Notes under the pieces: generated by a model
What the model saw: the letters and a program-made list of their open reading frames with translations, nothing else
Told to the model about the DNA's origin: nothing
The model's database searches: none
From: Angiostrongylus vasorum
Lineage: Eukaryota; Nematoda; Chromadorea; Rhabditida; Metastrongylidae
Direction of reading: 5' to 3'
NCBI GenBank assembly: GCA_018806985.1
Contig: JADANN010000309.1
Location: forward strand, 744,001 to 808,000
Length of the DNA: 64,000 bases
Made by a program: the position numbers and the translations under genes
Shown: piece after piece, positions 35,201 through 47,200 of the stretch
Layout of the letters: each line of letters begins with the position of its first letter
Position numbering within the stretch: position 1 is the first letter of the stretch

Positions 35201-38200
35201 ACTTTGTAGCAATCCTACTCGTTTATGACTTGTGTTTTTCTCTGCCATTGATCATTTTTTATAAATTCCTATCACGTCGGCAAATTATGGAGTCAATTTC
35301 GCCGTTGCTGAACTGAACTTCGAGATCGATTATGAAGTTGGGGCTATGAAGTAGGACATATTGTACTTCTCGTAAGCACAGAATGTAGGAACACCAAATC
35401 TGATGATGAGAACGATGATGAACCTGATGAGTCTATGGGTATAAGGACTTTTTTTCGATATGGCATGATGACAGTTTTTTTTACACTAACGGTGCTATCA
35501 GCACTCAAACATTCACCTGTCAACGAGAATGATCTGAGGAGCACAAATCCGCACTGAACCTAGTTAAGCTGAAGCTACAGTTGAAATCGCAGCGTTTAAC
35601 CGTTTGTGTTTATAGCAATGTTCAAGTACTTTTTAGTTGTATTTATTTATACGAGCCGTCTCCTGGCAATGTGCAAGTTGAGTTCCTCTTTGCCGCGATT
35701 TGTTGTTTCGCAACCGTCATACACGAAGATCTTCGTTATGGATTCAGTAACCACTCGAGGATTCTTAGCCTTTTTTATGAATGTCGTTGAATGGTGTTAG
35801 AATATTTCTCTAATGGAATCGTGGAATCGTGGGAAAGTCATTCTAGTGCGTTCCCAATTCAATCACCACTGGCATTCACCAGCCTTTCTTGATTGGAGGC
35901 AATTTCCTAGAGAAGTAGCGCGAATTTGGCGACAATAAACGTATGGGAAGCCTTGCTTGCCTGAGGGGAGTTTCGAACCAGGGACCATACGTATTATGGC
36001 AAAACATCTCTTACCATCGCGTTTCCTGAAACCCATTTATTATTACTATTGTTATCATCCTTCCAACTCTTTACTGCCTCATCGTGGCTGAGAGGTGTTC
36101 CTGGGTGTCGGGCTGCGATGTAGAGCGGGGATTCATCCCCTCGGCAGGGTCTTCCAAGCTGAGGAGTCCGGCGTTTCCATCGGGAAGCCCAGCTAGCTGT
36201 AAACCAATACCAGGATCCACCACCGTCCTGGTATCAAACTAACCGCATGGTGGCAAATCTTCCTTTGATCCACAAGAGCGGCAACTACTTGTAGTAGTGA
36301 CGACCTGGGGGCAGACTTTCGCAAGGTTGACCTCTGGTCTGCAGGGAACACAACGGCTACACCAGCAACACCCCGAAAGATGGAGGATATGCTGGGGCCC
36401 AAGAAGTGAGGGCGGGGCCGTCCAAGTATCTAAGCATCCAAGTTATTACTATAATAATTATAATTGCCACCATTATTGGCTATATTACGAAGAATTTGTG
36501 CTTCTATTCATTGCAAAACACGTGAAAGTGAAGATTAAACAAAATCTTTGTATTACGGAGTAGAACATTGCAGGGAGATGGCAACAGGTAAATCTTACTT
36601 GCTTATTTGGATGTTTGGATGCCCGTCCTCAATGCTTGTGCGGGCACCAGCACTTTTTCGGGGTTTCGCTTGTTTAGCCATCTTGTTTCTCTGGAGTCCC
36701 AAGGTTAGCCTGGCCAAAATTTGCCTCAGGTCGTCACCACCACAGGCAGTCGCCTGCTTTGTGGATCAGAGGGATATTTGCCACCAAGTGACTAGTTTGA
36801 TACCAGGACCGTTGTGGATCCTGGTATCCCAGCCCGAGACCAGGAACACCTCTCAACCAGGATGAAGAGGTAAACCATTGGGACGGCCGGTATATCTTAC
36901 ACCCAGGCATCGTTCTCGGCTGTAAATTTTTGTAAGGTGCTAGTAGATTTCTCAAATGTGAAATCCCAACTACGGCAAAACGATAATCAAAATTTCGTTA
37001 GGCTTGTGGAAGAAGATACACTCATGTTGATATCGTGAATGCGACAGATTTTCCGTAATTATTCGAAGGAACAACCTCACTCCACTCGCTAGCCTCCCAT
37101 CTAGGACACTCTGGTTTGTGGCACGGTCGCGTCTCTGGAGGTGGAGTTGAAGCCAGCACGGTGCAGAGCCGACGGTCAGCATTTCGACGCGCGCCATCTA
37201 TTATCGCACTACAAGTCACTTCACGAGCCTGAAATCCTCATTAGCAACTTTACCTTGAAGTTTGGAAAACCAACGAACATACTGTTACCTGATAACCGGC
37301 AACACCACATGTGCTCTGCTTGCATTCCGTCCAATGTCCCATTTCCCAACGTGCCTGTAGAGCTTTTCGGTGCTTCTGCAGTTCCTTTGCTGCTTCAGCG
37401 TAGCTGCCGGCGGAAAGTATCGACTGAAAAGCGAATTCCACCTTCAGAAAGCCTCTCCTAATTAAATTATTACTCATTCAGATGATAAAGTTTCTAATAA
37501 CATCCCTTTCAGTAAGAATAAGGAAATTTTGGATAGTTCCTAACAAATATCGAGAATGCAGTTGCACCATGTTACATCATTAATAACTCAGCTGAAACCA
37601 TTTGAACTTTATAAAGGAAGTAATAAAAGAGTATATTTTTTATATGTGACCTGTATTCAAGTCTATTATGCCGATCCTAGCACTTCTTCACAATCGATTC
37701 GCTCCTTGCATCCATTGTCCACAAAGACCTTCCAACTTTTTACGTGTGGCTTCTGTTGCTGCTTGAGGATTTCCATTTCATCTTGAATGTCGTAAATGCT
37801 GGTCGAGCAATTCTCCCTTGAGTCTTGAGATAGCCGGGCTGGAGCGTTCCAAGATGGATTGCATAAAGTGATTTTTCCCGACAAGTCTGGTACCAATTTC
37901 CAGACCCCGGAGGGATGAGAGGCATCGTTGGCCCGGAGCGGAATCGAATTAGCTTTATGTTCGTGATGACTGACATCACTACCACTGTGTTATCCGTCAA
38001 AGTATATATAGCATTATATTTATAAAGGGGGCACAATATTATATTTCCAAGGAGGCAGTTGAGTGAAGATTAAAAATCCAACGACAGCTGCTTGAATCGA
38101 ATAATTGAATGGTCGTCCCGAACTACGAAGAGTCTTGCAGGCCTTGCTGCATGTTTTTTCAAAGGAGTCTCCAAGGCAGTGCTAAAAGGCTTTACGTCGT

Positions 38201-41200
38201 TAGCACTTTCCATTCAGTGACTACGGTACTGCGATGGCAGTGATTCTCGACATGGGCTTACGCTTAGCTGTGCTTCCGGTGAGTTATGCCAAACTTTTTT
38301 CTCAGCCCAGGAAACCTCGTCGCACGATGAGGTCCTGCTTAACATGGCCATCGAGGCTCACTCTCAGCACTGCGATAGACTTTCGCACTCTAAGCACTCA
38401 CTCAGTAAAGCACTGCGATAGAGAGGATATGGTTCATTCTTTACTCACTTTGTGGCCTGTATAACGTTAAAGGTTAAAGGTACAACTACCTCAAATAATG
38501 AAGCATTTTTGCCACTTCCTTTGTGTGTGTTAGAGGAGGCAGTGAGACTTAGTCGATGGGGCTGAAACGAGAAAATTTCAATAAGAAAAAAAAGACGGTA
38601 ACCGTCAATATAGTGATGCATAGAAATAAAATCTGTGATCCGGTTTTACTCGTGGTGGCCCACCGGTATATCAAGCCAGTGCTGCTATCCTCCCAGACAA
38701 GTCTGGTACCAATTTACCAAACCCGGAGGGATGAAAGGCTTGGTGGGTCATGGGCGTGGGGATCGATATTCCATGTGTGTGTTGCAGGGCGCCTCCGAGC
38801 ACTGTGCCACATGCGCCCTAATTGGGACATATGGGCTGTAAGTTTAGCAATTCCCATGCTGCAGGTGTATTAAGAAAGGCGTTTAATATAGTTTCAAGTT
38901 CAGCGGTTGGCCATAAAATGCACTTCACCTTGTCGTCATCACGGTATTTGAATCGGAGCGTAACGTTCCCCTGCAGCTTGTTTGTGTAGCACTCGTAGAC
39001 GCCGGCATCCTCCATTCGAGCATGGAAAATCCGGAGATTCCCATTCGCAGAAACCTTTATGTGAGCTGAAAATCGTCTACATAGGTGGTGCCGTCTTAGG
39101 GAAACACTGGATGGGCAACAGCAATGAAAAAACCTCCACAACAAGTGATTTTTATACTGGATGCGAATTTTGTTTCTACATTATTCAATAGGTCGTGTCA
39201 GACTTTGGCCAGGCTGACCTCGGGATCCCAGGGAACCACAATGGCTCACCCAAGAAGTCTCCCAAAAAAGTGGAGACTGTACTGGGGGCCCACACAACTA
39301 GTGAAGACGGGCCGTCCAAGTATCCAAATTTTTATTCAATAGGTAGCTATTTCGCTGATTTCCAAAACTAGCTGCACTACTTTGAAAAAATTCTGGTAAA
39401 TGAGGGCACAAAAGCGAATACCAATGTTTTATTAACTAGTTAGCTAACTAGCCGATTGCAGACATAATCTTCTCGGTAATGATACATGCATCATGGCCCC
39501 AGCTACCAAGTGGCAGAACTGTAAACGGTACACACCGTCATTTTTAATTCGTCTCCCATTTCTGGTCCAGTAAATCTTCTTCTTGTCAAAAATTCTTGCG
39601 AGGGCATTTGATTTTGATGCTGGTCCCTAAAAATGTGCCATATTATGTTTAAGTATCCCGACCATTAACGGAATCCTACCTTGATAGAGTGTAGCCACTC
39701 CACCGATGCCCAGAGTTAGTTTCTTCTCCGAAGCGTTCTGTTCGAATACTCGATTAGACAACAGCTGAGGCTTTCCGCAACGGCCTGGAAAACATCAGAG
39801 TATCTTAAGCATAGTGATCAGTTCTAAAAAAAGCTAGTAAAACGTGAAGAAATCTCATAATAAGGATTAGGACAGCCAAATTAGCAAGATGTAAACGACC
39901 AGGGACGGGTGTGGCGCAGTGGTCGCAAGTACCCTGCAACACACATGTGGAATCAATCCCCGCGCCTGTGGCCCAGTAAGCTTTCCATTGCTCCGGGCTT
40001 GGAAAATTGGTACCAGACTTGTCTGGGAGGGATAGCGGCACTGGCTCGGTACATCGGTAGGCCACTGCGAGTCATTGTAAAGGCCAAATATGCATTTAAT
40101 CACCTCCAAACGGTGCTTAATGAAGTCGAATGGCGCGTACCTCAGGGATTGATCAACGCCGGGAGCTTGATCCTTTTATCCCCTATCTGCTCCAACTTCA
40201 AAGGTGCTAATACTATTGTTAGCTCATAAATTTTGAGGCCTTTCAACGTATTATTCCAGGACAATAAAAGTACACACAAAAAGCGGGGGTCACATGAGCA
40301 ACTTAGAGTTCTTTTTTCTGTCAGAGCTAGTCGTTTATAAGGTGTTTAGATGGTAGTGAGTGCGCAGGTTGCTACCAGTTTGAAAGATTTAGCACAAAAC
40401 CACCGAAAGTTCCCTGACTAGTGATATAGAGGTGTTCTAAAAAAGGACAAGGGACAAACTGTTGGGCTTCGATCAATCCTTGAAGGATGCTATGCATACC
40501 ACAGACATCATTAGAAGTGATTGAATGCATGTGTGGTCCATACAATGATTTGCAGTCGCCTAACGATGTATCAAGCCATTACTAGTATTCCCGCAAAAAG
40601 CCTGCCATCGATTTGCCGATCGCGTACGGATGCAAAGCTAGGTGAGCACAGAGGTGCAGGAACAAATTACACGTTTATTGGAAGGCATCTGTAACCAAGT
40701 CGTTATACACGCCTTGCCCGCTTGATAAAGCTGTCTTATATGCCAAAATACTCGAAGAGGAACAAGTCTAAACACTGTTGAAAGCGACTGAACACTTGTG
40801 GGAAACTGTTGTGACAATGAGTATAGAAACTGCGATTATTTGCTGTTAAATACATAAATGGGAAGGGTTTACGTTCGACAAAGTTAGGGGCAGAAAAAGA
40901 AACACCCACCCAGGCTACACATCTGAACTGCAGGAGGCTTATCATCTGAGCATTCCTTTTCTGGACGTCGCTCTCTCCGTCCGTTGACGTCGCGTCCTTC
41001 ACAGACCACACTTCGCTTCTGCTCTCCAGACCCACACGAAGTCGAGCATTCCGTCCAATCACCCGTCTGGAAGTTTCGTAGTGGCAGAAATACAAGTAAG
41101 CTATTTCTTTTGTAAACTTTAAAGCCATTGACTCAAGAATATTAGTTATGGATAATTGAGAAAAAACAAACGCTTCACTTTTCGCCGAGCAAACTATGGA

Positions 41201-44200
41201 AAACCTCCTAACGGTTTACCGTCTCATCGTGGGTGGGAGGTGTTCCTGGCTGTTGGGCTGCGATGCACAGAGGGGGATTCATCCCACTGGCAAGATCTCC
41301 CAAGCTGAGAAAGAGTATGGTGTTTCCATCAGGAGGTCTAGCTAAGAGCAAACCGATACAAGGACACGTCACCGACCTGGTACCAAACTAGTCGTGTGGT
41401 GGCAAATCTCCACCAGATCCACAATGGCGGCTACTATCTGCGGTGGTGACGACCTGGGGAAGACTGGCCTTGGCTAAACCACCAAAACTCCGAAAAAAAT
41501 GGAGATTATGCTAGGGCCCGCACAACCAATGACGACAGTCCATCCAAGTAACCAAGTAACTCTGGATTGGATACTTGGATACTTGGACGGTCCGTCTTCA
41601 CGAGCTGTGCGGACCCCAGCACATGTGCCATTCGTTCCTTTCTCTCGCAATCGTAGTCCATGGTGGTGGTCTTGTTCGAGCATGGTAGCGCGTGCGAGTC
41701 TCATACCGTGATCTGTAAAACAGCTGCAGCTGCGGGTACAGCTGATTAACTTTGTTTACGAACACATCCGCCCAACGTGTAGGTGGCCGTCCTAGGGCAC
41801 GTTTGCATTCTCGTAGAGTCGACTCTACAGTTCTTTTCGTGCATTCGTCGTCTGTTCTTCTCATCATGTGACCGGCCCATCTATGTTTCGCTATCGATGT
41901 ATATTCTCCTGGACCTCGAAGATGTGACAGATTTCGAAGGTCAGAGCTCCGCATTCCGACTAGATATTGAGAGTGCCGGTTATATTTCAGAAGACATCGC
42001 TCAAGCGCTCTGTGAGTAGTGCGAAGCAATGTTGACGTGGTTGGAATATCAACCCACGTCTCTGCAGTATAATAGAGCGCTGGGAGGACGGTAGAATCGA
42101 AGAGATGAGCGCGGATTTTCGTGTCCCCCAGTTGGTCGGTGGCTTCTTTGAGTGGCCCGAATGTGGCCCATGCTGCTCTCCTTCTTCTATATATTTCCTC
42201 CTTCATGTTGTTTTCCATGTTCATTGATCGCCCAAGGTATACGTACGAGGTGGTCTCTCCAATGAGAGACCCATCCAATTCAATTTTTCCCGCCTTCGCA
42301 CCATGGGTTTTTCATGAACTGGGTCTTCTTTCGATTTACGCGAAGTCAAATCTTTTTCCCCGCTTCGTTGAGCTCGTTGATCATCACCTCTGCTTCGCTA
42401 GTACTTCTTGAGAAGATGAATATGTCGTCGGCAAAACGGTTGGATAGGAATTTTCAATACGTATGCCTTTCTCATCCCAATCGAGTGACTTCATTATCCA
42501 CTGCAGTGCGGCACTGAACAGCTTTAGCGATACTGTGTCGCCCTGTCGAAACTCCTTTTCCTATGGGTATGGTAAGAGGTCGATGGAAAAGCTGTATTTT
42601 CGTAGTGCAGTTCTGATGACAGTCAGACAGAATTCTTATGTAGGACGGGTCCACACCTTGCTCGACGAGGGCTGATAGGATGGCATTCCTTTCGACCCTG
42701 TCAAACGCTTTTTTCATAGACGACAAAGGTTAGTACGAGAGGCAGGTGATATTCCCCACAAACTTCGATGACCCTGGACACGGTTTGGATGTAGTCCATG
42801 CAGCAAAATCCTTTTCGAAATCGCGCTTGCTCGACTGGTTGCTCCTCATCCAATGTCCTTGATATGCGCAAGAGGATAATATTCGTGAAGAGCTTGTAGA
42901 GTACACTCAACAAGCATATGGGACGATAGTTACGAAGATCCCTCCGGTCTTCTTTCTTGGGCAGGATGACCATGCACGACGTCCTCCACTGGTCTGGGAT
43001 TTTTTTGTTTTGAAGGTAGGCTATCATATGGTTTGCGAAAAGTATATGTAAATTGTGGCTTCCAGCTCTACGGAAGTCGGCGGTAATATTATCGGGTCCT
43101 GAAGCTGTGCCTCTTTTCATGCTTTCTATCGCAACTCGAAGCTCTGACGGAAGAATTTCAGGTGATTTTTCTCCAGCGGGGGTATTAGGGTCTGGGACGG
43201 GGATTGTGGAACGGAAAAGGTTGGTGTAGAACGTTTCCGCTATTAATTCCATATCGTGGCGGGAAGTTTTGACGATCCCATCTTCGTTCATCATGGCCGA
43301 CAGCGGAATATTATAATCACACAAGTTCTGACGGCATTTTTTCAAACTGCTTCTTTTTTCTGCTTCTCCCATTAGTTTCTTCTGCTTGTACCGTTGTAGG
43401 TCTTCCAGCAAAGCTCTTCTGCAGCTGGCATTTATTACTAGCCATGTTGAAAGTGTTGCAGTAGGATCAAGCTTCAGTTTGGGGATGCGATCCGATCTTC
43501 TTGCTTGAGGAACTGAGGCGAATTTGGCACAGCTTTTCAGTCCTTCGACAAGAAACTCGTAGTCTTCGATCGGGTCTTCTTTAATCTACCAGTCACGTTT
43601 GGATAGGGCTTCGTTCAGAATGTTCTCGTCGTGTACAGCTATACATTTTCCTCGTGGTCGATGAAGAGAGTTTTTTTCCAGCTTGCGGCTGAATCGAATC
43701 TTCGCAAAGAAGGCGGTGATCGGAACCAGTGCAGAATGACGGGACTACCGATATGTCAAGTAGGAACCATCTTCTGTTTGTCAGAATATGGTCGATCTCT
43801 GCGTGAGTCATGCCGTTTCCAGTCTCCCATGTCCAGCGGCGGCTTTCTTTCTTCTGGAAAAACGAGTTTCCATGAAAGAGACGTGCTGCGGACAGGAGTC
43901 CTGCGAGACGGTTCCCATTCTCATTTCTTTCTCCCAACCCAAAATTTCTGATCCTGTGTTTGCTCTCGGTGGCCTTTTCTATTCTGGCGTTGAAGTCTCG
44001 ACAACAAATTTATCATATGCTTTATCATTGCGGATGACTTCCACCAATGATAGTAGAACGCATTTAATTCGTAATCATCAACTGCGTCGGTCGGTGAGTA
44101 GCAGTTGATGATTGTGATCTTCTTATGATGCGACAGTTGAAGACGGAGGACGTATGCGACGGGAAGGGATCTCGTATGAGTCGACGAGATGGACAATGGA

Positions 44201-47200
44201 CGGGTGGACGACAAAGCCTACTCAGCCCACATTTCGTGACGGGATCTTTTTCTCCACGGACCACAAGGGTCCCATTATTTAATTGGCGTATGTCTGTCTT
44301 CCTGATTTTTGTTTCTTGTAATGCGATCACATGAAATTTAATGCGATCTGCGGCTACAAGAAGGGTGTGAGGATCGACGTCTGTGGCGAGTGTTCTGGCA
44401 TTTTACGTGCATACTAAGAAACAATCTCCATGGCGTGTCGTGCGTGTGTTCGTCGGATCCGGTTCCAATAACGTCCTGCGTAACCCGAGATTTTCTGGCC
44501 TCTCACCGGTAGTCTCACCGCCTGACGTCATAGATGGGGGGCACCCAGTGTACGGAGTACTGGAGCTGGCCTATTGCTGGTCGTGTAACTTGGTCCTCCC
44601 TGGAGTCCTGACTTAATCTTGCGCGGGCGTATCCAGGTCTTCCCCGCGATGTGGGGCAGGGGGGTGCATTTTCGGCGACCAATCCTTCGCTCGGTCTTCC
44701 CACCAGTTGATTCCGAGAGACGTTAAAACCTCAAACTTGGGTGACCAAATCGAGTAAGTAACTATGAAAAACAATAAAATAACCCATTCGTATATTAAGT
44801 GAGCTGTGACTTTAAAAATATATAGGTGAAAAGAATTCCATGCAAGGAAAATAGAGTAGTGCTTCGGCCAGAATAAAACTATAATGGGCTGGAAATCTCA
44901 GCACAGCTTCCCCTTTTACTCTTCTATCTAATTTAGACCATTTGTTTGGTAGAGAAAGGCAAACTCAACGGATGAATGAGTACTTACGATCCAACTAGCT
45001 GGACACTCGACTGCGCCACAGCTCTCGTTCTCGCTAGGCTTTGGTAGTGGACATTCTGCATCGCGTAAAACGATATGTGCATCTGCCCCTTAAACCAGTT
45101 AAATGTAAGTGTAGTAAAATAATAAATTAGGTGGCATAGAAGCATAGGCACATTTGAAGTTCCCATAGTGCTTTGGTGTTCTCGTAGTGATATCGTCAAT
45201 GTTGAAGTCCGGCATGAAAAAGAGTGCCAGAACCAAGAAAAACAGTCAATATAACCTTTAACACATGCTATTCGCTAGACGCCAGAAACTGCGTTTTGTC
45301 TATCACTCTTAGGTTTTTTGGTCTGCGATCACTAACTTCTGAATCGAGCTTACCACCAGATGCTGAAACCGCGTCACATTGTAAAAAAGGAACCGAAGTC
45401 GGTGAGCAATAGAACGTCTCAAATCATGCAGAAAATGTTTCGCGCGTTATAAATGAATGCAACGTCTTTATAAGGAATCGCATAGCTAACACCACGTTCT
45501 CCGATTTACTGGTATGTTACTGAGTTGGTAATATTTTTCTGTCTAGAACTCTTCTTGTTTACTATTTGCTAGACCTCCCAATAAAGAAATGTCCGACTGC
45601 CAAGCTTCGATGACTTTGTTGAAGGATGAACAACTCTCTTTATATTGCAGCTCAAACTTAAGAGTGCTCCCATTCACGTTGAAGAATAAAGCTTTGGAAA
45701 TACCAGAAAATTAAGGTAAAGAAGATATGACGTTGAAATGCTCTAGGCCTACTCCTCCAATCCATCGAAAGAGCAAAATGCTGAGATTAGTACGGAGATC
45801 CACTGCTATGCGCTTCATCCTGTATCCACCGTACCAACCAGTTAATGTAATTAAGCACGAAGTGGTAGAGTAGGCCATTTCTAACCAGCTTTTCGATTTC
45901 CCTTGTACTAAACGGATCGGAAAGGCTTCTTGCTCTGCTGGTACTGACACCATAAAAAAGTCTACTTTTCGATATTGGACGCGGATTGCTAGGAATAACA
46001 AGAAGCATTACGGAATAAAAATTTTTTTGAGATCAGCAAAGATTGAGGACGAAATAGCAGTAAAAATGGTTGGCTATGATAATGAGAAGATTTAGCTATA
46101 GAGGAACAGCCTTAAAAGATATGATTTTGAATTTCAGTCTTAAAGAAGGAGTTATAAGTGCAGTGGCTAGGTATGCAACCGTACGGTAATACAAGCGTGG
46201 TTGCTAATTTAACTTCACACCAACTATACTTGCTATCCCGAAAAGTTAAGCAAATTGGCACCAAGCTTCTCGGAAAGAGCTCCCTCCGATCCACGAAAGC
46301 CGGTGACTGCCTGCGGTGGAGAGCTGGGGACGCCATACCATGGCTCTAATAGGACTTCAAGGAGAACCTACTTCACCAGTGTTCAATGACATTTATAAGG
46401 ATGACCAAATAAGAGCCGAACACACACGCAAATCCAAAGATTTTCGTGATGACGGGATGCGAGAAAACTGAATCGAATGGGAGAAGTGCTATGATCCAAA
46501 TAAAGTGTGATATTAGTACATGTAAATGAAAAAAAAGTGAAAAATGAACAACGTATCCTTTCCTTCCACAGATCAGAGGTTTTGTATCACTTGTACAATT
46601 ATTATATTCCATCACAAACCTACACACTGTATCAAATCTTTGATGAGTTCTATACAAACTGAATAAGCGACATAACGAAGAAACTTTCACAGCGTAAAAC
46701 TAGGAAGTATACTAGAATGAATGTGATTCTAACTTTATCCTTAGAATTCGCTAACTTCCTATTGGAGTACCGTCGCCCTGATTATTTAACAAAAACGGCT
46801 TTAACAGTTCCCAAGATCGACTTTCTATTGACCTCGGCATTGGATTACAAATCTGTTGTTCTCTTTTTTACAGCAACCGCGAGGTTGTTATTCAGCACAC
46901 CTTTACTTCCTTACAAATATAACACATACAACACAACGGTAGCTGACGTTTCGGCAGTATCGCCTTCTTCAGAGCACACTAATATGTAGTTTACTAGGTC
47001 AAACGCTTCAACAACGCAAACAGAAAGATGAAAATCTGAAGAATAATTACATGATCACCGGGCTTCTCGAAAAACCCACAGTTTTTTATCTGCCTTCCAA
47101 CAAGGAAGAACAACCGCTTAGAGTCCCATATGGTTGATTACTGCACCACCCCACATCAAAAATCAGTTCTGAGAAACGGGGCTAGATCACGCGTTATCTC

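Larger units (their letters stand above)
33852..37075. other. Punctin intron loaded with SINEs
   Basis: Intron between exons 37076-37228 and 33709-33851. It holds three SINE-D copies, one SINE-A and one SINE-B-like copy (listed separately). The stretch 34846-35689 shows nothing recognised. Confidence 0.55.

Noticed and set aside
41598..42278. 226-codon minus frame as an independent host gene
   Set aside because: It is the C-terminal domain of the RTE element and lies within its duplication-bounded insertion.
44730..44760. SL1 RNA gene
   Set aside because: The match stops at the leader itself; the expected donor and Sm-site body do not follow. It is the end of an RTE insertion instead.
45711..46008. 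Minus-strand frames suggestive of a transposase
   Set aside because: No catalytic motif, terminal inverted repeats or second copy in the window.
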